DNA of 64,000 nt from Pseudomonas crudilactis. Its GTDB lineage: Bacteria > Pseudomonadota > Gammaproteobacteria > Pseudomonadales > Pseudomonadaceae. The notes beneath the pieces are model-generated. The model saw only the letters and a program-made list of their open reading frames with translations, was not told the DNA's origin and made no database searches. The stretch is from the NCBI RefSeq assembly GCF_013433315.1, contig NZ_WXVV01000002.1, positions 186,001 to 250,000 of the forward strand, in the 5' to 3' direction. Made by a program: the position numbers and the translations under genes. Positions 8,723 to 17,253 of this stretch are shown one piece after another (the stretch's first letter is position 1; each line of letters opens with the position of its first letter).

Positions 8723-10045
8723 GTGAATCAAAACTGGCATGGCACCCTGATTCGCCACATGCTGCTGCTGGTCACCGCTTGCCTGGTGATCGGCCTGATC
8801 ACCGGCTATTACGGCTGGAGCCTCGCGGCAGGTCTGGGGATTTATCTGGGCTGGACGCTCAAGCAATTGCTTCGGCTGCACGAGTGGCTGCGCCAGCATC
8901 AACCCGACGAAGCACCGCCCGATGGCTATGGCCTGTGGGGTGAAGTGTTCGACAGCATCTATCACCTGCAACGCCGCGACCAACGTGTGCGCGGGCGTCT
9001 GCAAGCGGTGATCGACCGGGTGCAGGAATCCACCGCCGCGCTGAAAGACGCGGTGATCATGCTCGACAGCGACGGCAACCTGGAATGGTGGAACCGCGCC
9101 GCCGAAACCCTGCTCGGTCTCAAGACCCCGCAAGACAGTGGCCAACCGGTGACCAACCTGGTGCGCCATCCGCGCTTCAAGGAATATTTCGAGCAGGACA
9201 GCTACGCCGAGCCGCTGGAAATCCCCTCGCCAACCAACGATCGCGTGCGCATTCAGCTGTACCTGACCCGCTACGGTAACAATGAACACTTGATGCTGGT
9301 GCGCGACGTCACGCGCATCCATCAGCTGGAACAGATGCGCAAAGACTTCATCGCCAACGTCTCCCACGAGTTGCGCACGCCGCTGACGGTGATCTGCGGC
9401 TATCTGGAAACCCTGCTCGACAACGTCGAGGAAGTAAATCCGCGCTGGAGCCGCGCCCTGCAGCAAATGCAACAACAGGGCGGGCGCATGCAGACGCTGC
9501 TCAACGACTTGTTGTTGCTGGCGAAACTCGAAGCCACCGATTACCCGTCGGACAACCATCCGGTGCAGGTCGACACGCTGCTGCAATCGATCAAAAGCGA
9601 TGCGCAGCAATTGTCCGGCGCGAAGAACCAGCGCATCACCCTCGAAGCCGACACCAGCCTGCTGCTCAAGGGCAGCGAGGCGGAGTTGCGCAGCGCGTTT
9701 TCCAATCTGGTGTTCAACGCGGTGAAGTACACCCCGGCCGAGGGCAACATCCGCATTCGCTGGTGGGGTGACGATCAGGGCGCGCATCTGAGCGTGCAGG
9801 ATTCCGGAATCGGCATCGACAGCAAACACCTGCCACGCCTGACCGAACGTTTCTACCGCGTCGACTCCAGCCGCAACTCCAACACCGGTGGCACCGGCCT
9901 GGGCCTGGCCATCGTCAAGCACGTGTTGCTGCGCCACCGCGCACGCATGGAGATCAGCAGCGTGCCCGGACACGGCAGCACGTTCACCTGCCATTTTGCT
10001 CCGGCGCAAGTGGCCAGCGCACGGGCGATCAGCGCCGCTGAGTAA
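8723..10045 (+). CDS. phoR: Phosphate regulon sensor histidine kinase PhoR
   Basis: A 440-residue membrane kinase starting at a GTG (AAGGACC upstream). Two hydrophobic helices at about 13-30 and 33-47 anchor it with almost no periplasmic loop, which fits a protein that reads the state of the Pst transporter via PhoU rather than phosphate itself. A PAS domain (about 100-195) is followed by HisKA with H215 in ANVSHELRTPLT. The ATPase domain shows N-box VFNAVKYTP, G1 DSGIGI and G2 GGTGLGLAI. Partner of PhoB, same operon. Confidence 0.96.
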   Translation: MNQNWHGTLIRHMLLLVTACLVIGLITGYYGWSLAAGLGIYLGWTLKQLLRLHEWLRQHQPDEAPPDGYGLWGEVFDSIYHLQRRDQRVRGRLQAVIDRVQESTAALKDAVIMLDSDGNLEWWNRAAETLLGLKTPQDSGQPVTNLVRHPRFKEYFEQDSYAEPLEIPSPTNDRVRIQLYLTRYGNNEHLMLVRDVTRIHQLEQMRKDFIANVSHELRTPLTVICGYLETLLDNVEEVNPRWSRALQQMQQQGGRMQTLLNDLLLLAKLEATDYPSDNHPVQVDTLLQSIKSDAQQLSGAKNQRITLEADTSLLLKGSEAELRSAFSNLVFNAVKYTPAEGNIRIRWWGDDQGAHLSVQDSGIGIDSKHLPRLTERFYRVDSSRNSNTGGTGLGLAIVKHVLLRHRARMEISSVPGHGSTFTCHFAPAQVASARAISAAE

Positions 10046-10155
10046 TGTCGCACTAGGCAATCGCCATGTCAGCCGCTACATTGGCTGACTTGTGCCTGCC
10101 TTTCAGGCGCGACTTTTACCTCTTTTGAATCACACGGAACCCGCAAAACTCCATC

Positions 10156-11496
10156 ATGGACCCTTCCCCTGGCTTGTCCCTCGCAACAATATTCGCCGAT
10201 TTCGGCATGATCCTTTTTGCTCTGATCCTGGTTTTGCTCAACGGCTTTTTCGTTGCGGCGGAATTCGCCATGGTCAAACTGCGCTCGACTCGGGTCGAGG
10301 CCATCGCTGATCAGAACGGCTGGCGCGGACACATCCTGCGCACCGTACACAGTCAGCTCGATGCGTACCTCTCGGCGTGTCAGCTCGGTATCACCCTCGC
10401 CTCCCTCGGCCTCGGCTGGGTCGGTGAGCCGGCCTTTGCGCATATTCTTGAACCGCTGCTGAGCGCGGTCGGCGTGCAGTCGCCAGAGATCGTCAAGGGC
10501 GTATCGTTCTTCACTGCGTTCTTCATCATTTCGTACCTGCACATCGTGGTCGGCGAACTGGCCCCGAAATCCTGGGCAATCCGCAAACCCGAGCTTCTGT
10601 CGCTGTGGACAGCGGTGCCGCTGTACCTGTTCTACTGGGCGATGTACCCGGCGATCTACCTGCTCAACGCCAGCGCCAACGCGATTCTGCGTATCGCCGG
10701 CCAGGGTGAACCCGGCCCGCACCATGAGCACCATTACAGCCGTGAAGAACTGAAACTGATTCTGCACTCCAGCCGTGGCCAGGATCCGAGCGATCAGGGT
10801 ATGCGTGTTCTGGCCTCGGCGGTGGAAATGGGCGAGCTGGAGGTGGTCGACTGGGCCAACTCCCGCGAAGACCTGATCACCCTCGAGTTCAACGCGCCGC
10901 TGAAAGAAATCCTCGCGATGTTCCGTCGCCACAAGTTCAGCCGTTATCCGGTGTACGACAGCGAGCGCCAGGAGTTCGTCGGCCTGCTGCACATCAAGGA
11001 TCTGCTGCTGGAACTGGCGGCGCTGGACCACATTCCCGAGTCGTTCAACCTCGCTGAACTGACCCGTCCGCTGGAGCGCGTGTCGCGCCATATGCCGCTG
11101 TCGCAGTTGCTGGAGCAGTTCCGCAAGGGTGGCTCGCACTTCGCCGTGGTCGAGGAGGCTGACGGCAACATCATCGGCTACCTGACCATGGAAGACGTGC
11201 TGGAGGTGCTGGTCGGCGACATTCAGGACGAACACCGCAAGGCTGAGCGCGGCATCCTCGCCTATCAGCCGGGCAAACTCTTGGTGCGTGGCGACACACC
11301 GCTGTTCAAGGTTGAACGCCTGCTGGGTATCGACCTTGACCACATTGAAGCGGAAACCCTTGCCGGACTGATTTATGAAACCCTGAAACGGGTGCCGGAA
11401 GAGGAAGAAGTGCTGGAAGTCGAAGGCCTGCGCATCATCATCAAGAAGATGAAAGGGCCGAAGATTGTGCTGGCGAAGGTGTTGATGCTGGATTGA
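10156..11496 (+). CDS. HlyC/CorC (CNNM) family membrane protein with CBS pair
   Basis: A 446-residue protein with the DUF21/CNNM transmembrane domain (about residues 10-200), two CBS motifs (about 220-345; FSRYPVYDSERQEFVGLLHIKD and FAVVEEADGNIIGYLTMEDV segments) and the C-terminal CorC_HlyC domain ending in IIIKKMKGPKIVLAKV. The family is linked to Mg2+/Co2+ efflux or export control; the older 'hemolysin' label is not a function. It follows phoR by 110 bases and may be cotranscribed. A REP doublet follows the stop. Confidence 0.93.
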   Translation: MDPSPGLSLATIFADFGMILFALILVLLNGFFVAAEFAMVKLRSTRVEAIADQNGWRGHILRTVHSQLDAYLSACQLGITLASLGLGWVGEPAFAHILEPLLSAVGVQSPEIVKGVSFFTAFFIISYLHIVVGELAPKSWAIRKPELLSLWTAVPLYLFYWAMYPAIYLLNASANAILRIAGQGEPGPHHEHHYSREELKLILHSSRGQDPSDQGMRVLASAVEMGELEVVDWANSREDLITLEFNAPLKEILAMFRRHKFSRYPVYDSERQEFVGLLHIKDLLLELAALDHIPESFNLAELTRPLERVSRHMPLSQLLEQFRKGGSHFAVVEEADGNIIGYLTMEDVLEVLVGDIQDEHRKAERGILAYQPGKLLVRGDTPLFKVERLLGIDLDHIEAETLAGLIYETLKRVPEEEEVLEVEGLRIIIKKMKGPKIVLAKVLMLD

Positions 11497-11521
11497 TGGG
11501 CTGATCCGGCACCGCGCCGCG

Positions 11522-11592
11522 CCCTTCGCGAGCAGGCTCGCTCCCACAGTTGAAATGCATTCCAGGGTGGGAGCGAGCCTGCTCGCGAAGGG
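11522..11592. repeat. REP doublet (GGGAGCGAGCCTGCTCGCGA family)
   Basis: Two 26-base perfect arms around a 19-base loop, between the convergent CorC-type and M23 genes. Same core as the element at 7360. Confidence 0.93.
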
Positions 11593-11610
11593 GCCCGCAG
11601 GTGCAGCACA

Positions 11611-12513
11611 TCATTGCTTGCCCAACGCAAAGTTGGGCAACGCCCCCAGCGGCTGGTTGAACTGATACGGGATCGACACCAGCCCCTCACCTGTATTGCG
11701 CTGCACCACAAAGTGCAGGTGCGGACCGCTGCTGTTGCCGGTGTTGCCTGACAACGCCAGCGGACTGCCCACGGTCACCCTTTGTCCTTCGCGCACGCTT
11801 ACCGAGCCTTGCTTGAGGTGCAGGTACACGCCCATGGTGCCGTCGTCGTGCAGCACCCGCACAAAATTGCCGGACGCATCCGAGCCACGCCCGGTTTGTG
11901 AGTTCTCGGTCTTCACCACTACCCCAGCCCGCGCCGCAATGATCGGCGTGCCCACCGGCATGGCGATGTCCATCGCATAGCGATTCTTCGGCCCGTAGTG
12001 GCTGTATTGGCCATTGGCGCCCTGACTCAGACGAAACGGTCCGCCGCGCCATGGCAGCGGATAGCGATAGCCCTGAGCGGTGCCGCCAGGGTCGCCGAGG
12101 GAATAGTGAAATTGCGGCGTATACACCAGCGGCTGTTTGCCCGACACCGCCGTCAGCAACGCCAACCGAGTATTGCTACGCGCCGGCAGCACCCGGCGGA
12201 TGGTTTGCGCCGGCGCGCCACGCACATTGCTCAACCCGGTAAACGCCAGCGCCACCTCAACCGGGGCATACAGATCGTTGCGGACGAACACTACATCGAC
12301 GCCCTTCTGCTTCTTGATATCGAGGTACACCTGCCGCTCCAGGCGCTCGACCATCCGATCCTGAAAGACAAACACCTGCGCACCTTTGCTCGGGCGGTCA
12401 CTGTACGAGACCACGCCGTTGGCATCGGTGGATTTGTAAATAGTCATGGCCACAGCCGAGGTGGAGGCCACGAAAAGACCACAGAAAAACAGCAGGCGCG
12501 CGAGCATGGGCAA
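11611..12513 (-). CDS. M23-family (LytM-like) peptidoglycan peptidase with N-terminal DUF4124-like region
   Basis: A 300-residue exported protein. Residues 1-22 form a signal peptide (VASTSAVAMT). MTIYKSTDANGVVSYSDRPSKG (about 22-45) is the DUF4124 pattern. The C-terminal peptidase (about 165-285) has MDIAMPVGTPIIAARAGVV, the zinc-ligand Asp motif, and GPHLHFVVQ, the HxH motif. The first zinc ligand usually precedes this Asp by four residues (HxGxD); here that place is Arg, and SHYGP seven residues earlier may supply the His instead. The family cuts peptide cross-links in peptidoglycan. Confidence 0.88.
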   Translation of the reverse strand: MPMLARLLFFCGLFVASTSAVAMTIYKSTDANGVVSYSDRPSKGAQVFVFQDRMVERLERQVYLDIKKQKGVDVVFVRNDLYAPVEVALAFTGLSNVRGAPAQTIRRVLPARSNTRLALLTAVSGKQPLVYTPQFHYSLGDPGGTAQGYRYPLPWRGGPFRLSQGANGQYSHYGPKNRYAMDIAMPVGTPIIAARAGVVVKTENSQTGRGSDASGNFVRVLHDDGTMGVYLHLKQGSVSVREGQRVTVGSPLALSGNTGNSSGPHLHFVVQRNTGEGLVSIPYQFNQPLGALPNFALGKQ

Positions 12514-12582
12514 AAGTCTGTCGAAGTGAGGCCTGGGAATGAGCCTAGCAGGTGAAGCAGACCAGGCTAGTCGACAGATGTT

Positions 12583-13554
12583 TCAAATTGGCCAGTCTGG
12601 GAGATTGGTGGTGCAAGTGATGGCCCCTTCGCGAGCGATCAGCCGGGAGATGTAGTCGAGCTTCTGCGCATCCTGGTCGACGAAACGAAACGTCAGTTGC
12701 AACCAGTCGCTGTCCGGTTTTTGTTCAAAGGCAACGACGGCGTGCAGGTAGCCGTTGAGGCGGGCAATCTCGGCGTTTTCGCCCTGCTCCAGATCGAGCA
12801 CAGCGCTGTCGAGGATCTGCGGCAGGGTCTCGGTGCGCTTAACCACCAGCAACGCTTCCTTGATGCTCAGGGCCTTGATCACGCATTGCTGAGTACCACT
12901 CGGCAGGCGCAACTGACCCTGACCACGACCACTGGCCGGAGCCGACGCGGCGGCTGGCGCCTTGAGCGGTGGACTGTTGAGCAAACCACGCGATGGCGCA
13001 GCGGCGGTCGCTGGCGCGGCAGCAGCCGGTTTGGCAAACGGATTGACCGCAGCAGCGGCTGCCGGAGCACCGCCGACCACGGCAGGCTTGCCGCCGGTCA
13101 AGGCACTCAGGGAATCGTTGCCGAATGCCGAGTTCATCTTGGTCGGCGCGCTGTTCATCAAGGTGTCGAGCTTGCCGACCTTGTTCAGTGCCTGTTTGAC
13201 CTTGGTCAGCAGTTGCTCGTTGGTGAACGGCTTGCTGACGTAGCCGGAAACGCCGGCCTGAATCGCCTGCACGACGTTTTCCTTGTCGCCACGGCTGGTG
13301 ACCATGACGAACGGCATGGTCTTGAGGTTGTCTTGCTCGCGGCACCAGGTCAGCAGTTCGAGACCGGACATTTCCGGCATTTCCCAGTCGCACAGCACCA
13401 GGTCGAAGGCTTCCCTGGCCAGCATGGCCTGAGCCTTTTTACCGTTGACGGCGTCCTCGGTGCGGATCCCCGGGAAGTAATTACGCAGACACTTTTTCAC
13501 CAGGTCACGAATGAACGAAGCATCGTCCACGACCAACACACTGATCTTGCTCAT
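12583..13554 (-). CDS. Response regulator: CheY-like receiver, Ala-rich linker, C-terminal PilZ-like domain
   Basis: A 323-residue protein. The receiver (1-125) has D10-D11, phospho-acceptor D56 in LVLCDWEMPEMSG and K108 in YVSKPFTNEQ. A long low-complexity Ala/Pro linker (about 150-215) leads to a C-terminal domain (about 215-323) with no helix-turn-helix. It includes a stretch TLPQILDSAVLDLEQGENAEIA that reads like a PilZ-type beta domain, though the c-di-GMP RxxxR motif is not clear. No kinase gene is adjacent. It lies downstream of phoU behind a terminator and so is probably transcribed separately. Partner and output unknown. Confidence 0.85.
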   Translation of the reverse strand: MSKISVLVVDDASFIRDLVKKCLRNYFPGIRTEDAVNGKKAQAMLAREAFDLVLCDWEMPEMSGLELLTWCREQDNLKTMPFVMVTSRGDKENVVQAIQAGVSGYVSKPFTNEQLLTKVKQALNKVGKLDTLMNSAPTKMNSAFGNDSLSALTGGKPAVVGGAPAAAAAVNPFAKPAAAAPATAAAPSRGLLNSPPLKAPAAASAPASGRGQGQLRLPSGTQQCVIKALSIKEALLVVKRTETLPQILDSAVLDLEQGENAEIARLNGYLHAVVAFEQKPDSDWLQLTFRFVDQDAQKLDYISRLIAREGAITCTTNLPDWPI

Positions 13555-13687
13555 CCAACACCCCTATTAAAATCCCGGCAAGCATAACGCTGGCTGATGG
13601 CACATTGCCAAAACTCTTCAGTCACGCCGGGACTTTTCGTTCGCGGGTGCTGCTTTTTAATCGAATCTGTCTATGAAAAGCACAAAC

Positions 13688-13719
13688 AAAAACGCCCGGC
13701 CAAAGGGCCGGGCGCTTTT
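13688..13719 (-). terminator. Rho-independent terminator after phoU
   Basis: Stem GCCCGGCC / GGGCCGGGC with a 3-base loop, followed on the minus strand by TTTTTGTTTG. It lies 12 bases past the phoU stop and ends the pst-phoU operon. Confidence 0.85.
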
Positions 13720-13730
13720 CTCAGGCAATC

Positions 13731-14492
13731 TTACTTATCGTCAGCATTGCCCGGAACATTAGCGGTTTCGCCGCTTGTGCCTTCAACTTCTTCTTTCATG
13801 CGCTTGAGGCCCATGTGGCGCACGTCGGTGCCGCGCACCAGATAGATGACCAATTCGGAGATGTTGCGCGCGTGGTCGCCAATGCGTTCCAGCGAACGCA
13901 GCACCCAAATGATGCTCAAGACCCGCGAGATAGAGCGCGGGTCTTCCATCATGTAGGTGGCCAGCTCACGCAGGGCGGTCTTGTATTCGCGGTCGATGAT
14001 CTTGTCGTACTGCGCCACCGACAACGCCAGATCGGCGTCGAAACGGGCAAATGCGTCCAGCGCATCACGGACCATGTTGCGTACCTGATCGCCGATGTGG
14101 CGAACCTCGACGTAACCGCGCGGCGCTTCGCCTTCTTCGCACAGTTGAATCGCGCGACGGGCGATCTTGGTCGCTTCGTCACCGATGCGCTCAAGGTCGA
14201 TCACCGATTTGGAAATACTGATGATCAAACGCAGGTCGGACGCCGCCGGCTGACGACGGGCGAGAATGCGCAGGCATTCTTCGTCGATGTTGCGTTCCAT
14301 CTGGTTGATCTGGTCGTCGATCTCGCGCACCTGCTGAGCCAGACCGGAGTCGGCCTCGATCAGCGCGGTCACCGCGTCGTTGACCTGCTTCTCGACCAGC
14401 CCGCCCATGGCCAGGAGGTGGCTGCGCACTTCCTCGAGCTCGGCGTTGAACTGCGCGGAGATGTGGTGGGTAAGGCCTTCTTTACTAATCAT
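13731..14492 (-). CDS. phoU: Phosphate signalling protein PhoU
   Basis: A 253-residue all-helical protein made of two similar three-helix bundles. The metal-cluster motif recurs as ERIGDEATKIAR (about 100-111) and ERIGDHARNIS (about 203-213), the E/DxxxD hallmark of the family. PhoU links the Pst transporter to PhoR and keeps the Pho regulon off when phosphate is plentiful. Last gene of the operon, 70 bases after pstB. Ends in an acidic, poorly conserved tail. Confidence 0.97.
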   Translation of the reverse strand: MISKEGLTHHISAQFNAELEEVRSHLLAMGGLVEKQVNDAVTALIEADSGLAQQVREIDDQINQMERNIDEECLRILARRQPAASDLRLIISISKSVIDLERIGDEATKIARRAIQLCEEGEAPRGYVEVRHIGDQVRNMVRDALDAFARFDADLALSVAQYDKIIDREYKTALRELATYMMEDPRSISRVLSIIWVLRSLERIGDHARNISELVIYLVRGTDVRHMGLKRMKEEVEGTSGETANVPGNADDK

Positions 14493-14562
14493 GTTGGCGT
14501 CCTTGGAGCGTCCGGTAAGGTGCGGTGGGCCGCAGCGTCAATCTGTGAATAAACCGCAACTG

Positions 14563-15396
14563 TCAGCCATAACGACCGGTGATGTAGTCTTCGGTCTGCT
14601 TCTTCGCCGGATTGGTGAACAAGGTATCGGTGTCGCCGAATTCCACCAGTTTGCCCATGTACATGAACGCCGTGTAGTCCGAAACCCGCGCAGCCTGTTG
14701 CATGTTGTGCGTAACGATGACGATGGTGAACTTGGATTTCAGCTCGTAGATCAGCTCTTCGACTTTCAGGGTCGAGATCGGGTCGAGGGCCGAGCACGGT
14801 TCGTCGAGCAGCAGCACTTCAGGCTCAACCGCGATAGTCCGGGCGATGACCAGACGCTGTTGCTGACCACCGGACAGGCCGAGTGCTGACTCGTGCAGAC
14901 GGTCTTTGACTTCGTCCCACAGCGCTGCGCCTTTCAATGCCCACTCGACCGCTTCGTCGAGGACGCGCTTCTTGTTGATGCCTTGGATGCGCAGGCCGTA
15001 AACCACGTTTTCGTAGATGGTTTTCGGGAACGGGTTGGGCTTCTGGAACACCATGCCGACGCGACGACGCAGCTCGGCAACGTCTTCGCCTTTGCGATAG
15101 ATATTGTTGCCGTAGAGGTTGATCGCGCCTTCGACGCGGCAGCCGTCAACCAGATCGTTCATGCGGTTGAAGGTGCGCAGCAACGTCGATTTACCGCAGC
15201 CGGACGGGCCGATGAACGCGGTCACGCGCTGCTTCGGGATGTTCATGCTGACGTCGAACAGCGCTTGTTTCTCGCCGTAGTACAGGCTCAGGCCCGGTAC
15301 TTCGATGGCAACGGTTTCCTGCTCGAGGCTGAGGCTTTGCTTGTCGCGACCCAGGGCCGACATGTTGATGCCGTGGGTATGTGTTTCGTGCTGCAT
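14563..15396 (-). CDS. pstB: Phosphate ABC transporter ATP-binding protein
   Basis: A 277-residue ATPase. Walker [10 protein letters not shown] at 63-71, signature LSGGQQQR and Walker [14 protein letters not shown], then the switch His in IVIVTHNM, all intact. It powers uptake through PstC-PstA. The N-terminal about 30 residues before [10 protein letters not shown] are variable, so the true start could be the internal Met at residue 12. A REP doublet separates it from pstA. Confidence 0.97.
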   Translation of the reverse strand: MQHETHTHGINMSALGRDKQSLSLEQETVAIEVPGLSLYYGEKQALFDVSMNIPKQRVTAFIGPSGCGKSTLLRTFNRMNDLVDGCRVEGAINLYGNNIYRKGEDVAELRRRVGMVFQKPNPFPKTIYENVVYGLRIQGINKKRVLDEAVEWALKGAALWDEVKDRLHESALGLSGGQQQRLVIARTIAVEPEVLLLDEPCSALDPISTLKVEELIYELKSKFTIVIVTHNMQQAARVSDYTAFMYMGKLVEFGDTDTLFTNPAKKQTEDYITGRYG

Positions 15397-15479
15397 GGGA
15401 GGCTCCCTGTGCTAACAAAATTCGGTTCGGAACACTGCTCGGTGCAGCTTCCATCAATATTGCGGCGGTCGCGATTCAA

Positions 15480-15551
15480 TGTGGGAGCGAGCTTGCTCGC
15501 GAAGGGGCCCTCACGGCCGCCAAAAGCTTCGCGAGCAAGCTCGCTCCCACA
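15480..15551. repeat. REP doublet inside the pst operon
   Basis: Arms TGTGGGAGCGAGCTTGCTCG+CGAAG and its complement (25 bases, perfect) around a 22-base loop. It fills the pstA-pstB gap, an unusual place within a cotranscribed unit. Confidence 0.93.
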
Positions 15552-15566
15552 GGGTTCGCGTCGTCC

Positions 15567-17237
15567 TTAGCTATCCAGTGCTTTGTATTTTTCGCGCAGG
15601 TGGTTGCGGATATACACCGCCGACAGGTTCAACGTCGCGATCACCAGCACCAGCAACAGCGCCGTGGCGTACACCAGCGGTCGGGCCGCTTCGACGTTCG
15701 GACTCTGGAAGCCGACGTCATAAATGTGGAAGCCCAAGTGCATGATCTTCTGGTCCAGGTGCAGGTACGGGTAGTTGCCGTCCACCGGCAGCGACGGCGC
15801 CAGTTTCACCACACCCACCAGCATCAGCGGCGCCACTTCACCGGCGGCGCGGGCCACGGCGAGGATCATGCCGGTCATCATCGCCGGGCTGGCCATCGGG
15901 ATGACGATCTTCCACAAGGTTTCAGCCTTGGTCGCGCCGAGCGCCAACGAGCCTTCACGCACGGTCCGCGGAATACGCGCCAGACCTTCCTCGGTCGCCA
16001 CGATCACCACCGGCACCGCCAGCAGCGCCAGGGTCAACGAGGCCCAGAGCAAACCCGGCGTACCAAAGGTCGGTGCCGGCAGTGCTTCGGGGAAGAACAA
16101 GCGGTCGACCGAACCACCCAGCACGTAAACAAAGAAGCCCAGACCGAACACGCCGTAAACGATCGCCGGTACGCCAGCGAGGTTGTTCACCGCGATACGG
16201 ATGATCCGCGTCAGGGTGTTCTGCTTGGCGTATTCACGCAGGTAAACCGCCGCCAATACGCCGAACGGGGTGACGATCATCGCCATGATCAGGGTCATCA
16301 TCACGGTGCCGAAGATCGCCGGGAAAATCCCGCCTTCGGTGTTCGCTTCACGCGGGTCGTCCGAAAGGAATTCCCAGATCTTGCTGAAGTAGAAACCAAC
16401 CTTGGTGAACGTACTCATCGCATTCGGCTGGTAGGCGTGAACCACTTTGCCCAGACCGATCTCAATCTCTTTGCCGTTGGCATCACGAGCGGTCAGCGCA
16501 TCACGGTTGAACTGCGCATGCAGATCGGCCAGACGCGCTTCGATGTCCTGATAACGCGCATTCAGCTCGGCACGCTCGGACTCCATGTCCGCTTGCGCGG
16601 TGGCGTCGAGCTTGCCTTCCAGTTCCAGTTTGCGACCGTGCAGACGGATGCGTTCCAAGCCTGCGTTGATCGCACCGATGTCGGTTTTTTCCAGCGACTT
16701 CAGTTGTGCCGCCAGACCGTTTACACGGTTGATCCGCGCTTGCAGCTCAGGCCATGCAGCCTCGCCTTCGGCGATGACTTTGCCGTCCTGTTTGACGTTG
16801 ACCAGGTAGCCGTAGAAGTTGCCCCACTCGCGACGTTCGATCGCCATCAGCTCCGGCGGCGTGGTCTGGTTGGTCAGCCACTCGCCGACGATCCAGGTGA
16901 AGTCGTTGCCGTTCAGGTCACGGTTGCCGACCTTGATCAGCTCGCGGGTCATGAATTCCGGGCCGACGTCAGGCACCGGCAAACCGGCGCTCTTCAGACG
17001 GGCACGCGGCACTTCTTCTTTCTGTACCACTTCGCCAACAACCAGATGCTGGGCCTGGCCCGGCACGTCGTAGCTGGCATGCACCAGATCCGCCGGCCAG
17101 AAGTGACCCAGACCGCGCACGGCAATCACTGCCAGCAGGCCAATGGTCATGATGACCGCGATGGACACCGCGCCACCGCTGATCCAGACGCCCGGGGCGC
17201 CGCTCTTGAACCATCCTTTCAGGGAGTTCTGTTTCAC
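15567..17237 (-). CDS. pstA: Phosphate ABC transporter permease PstA (long form)
   Basis: A 556-residue inner-membrane permease, about twice the size of E. coli PstA (296). One N-terminal helix (about 20-42) is followed by a soluble insert of some 250 residues with a helical, charged stretch, then the usual five-to-six-helix permease core. The ATPase-coupling loop is EEGLARIPRTVREGSLALGATKAET. This long form is normal in pseudomonads. It sits 16 bases after pstC, so the two are coupled. Confidence 0.95.
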   Translation of the reverse strand: MKQNSLKGWFKSGAPGVWISGGAVSIAVIMTIGLLAVIAVRGLGHFWPADLVHASYDVPGQAQHLVVGEVVQKEEVPRARLKSAGLPVPDVGPEFMTRELIKVGNRDLNGNDFTWIVGEWLTNQTTPPELMAIERREWGNFYGYLVNVKQDGKVIAEGEAAWPELQARINRVNGLAAQLKSLEKTDIGAINAGLERIRLHGRKLELEGKLDATAQADMESERAELNARYQDIEARLADLHAQFNRDALTARDANGKEIEIGLGKVVHAYQPNAMSTFTKVGFYFSKIWEFLSDDPREANTEGGIFPAIFGTVMMTLIMAMIVTPFGVLAAVYLREYAKQNTLTRIIRIAVNNLAGVPAIVYGVFGLGFFVYVLGGSVDRLFFPEALPAPTFGTPGLLWASLTLALLAVPVVIVATEEGLARIPRTVREGSLALGATKAETLWKIVIPMASPAMMTGMILAVARAAGEVAPLMLVGVVKLAPSLPVDGNYPYLHLDQKIMHLGFHIYDVGFQSPNVEAARPLVYATALLLVLVIATLNLSAVYIRNHLREKYKALDS

Positions 17238-17253
17238 AGACTTCTACCTTTGC

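Noticed and set aside
8660..10060. 466-codon minus-strand frame across phoR
   Set aside because: Antisense to a complete PhoR with all kinase motifs; composition typical of a shadow frame.
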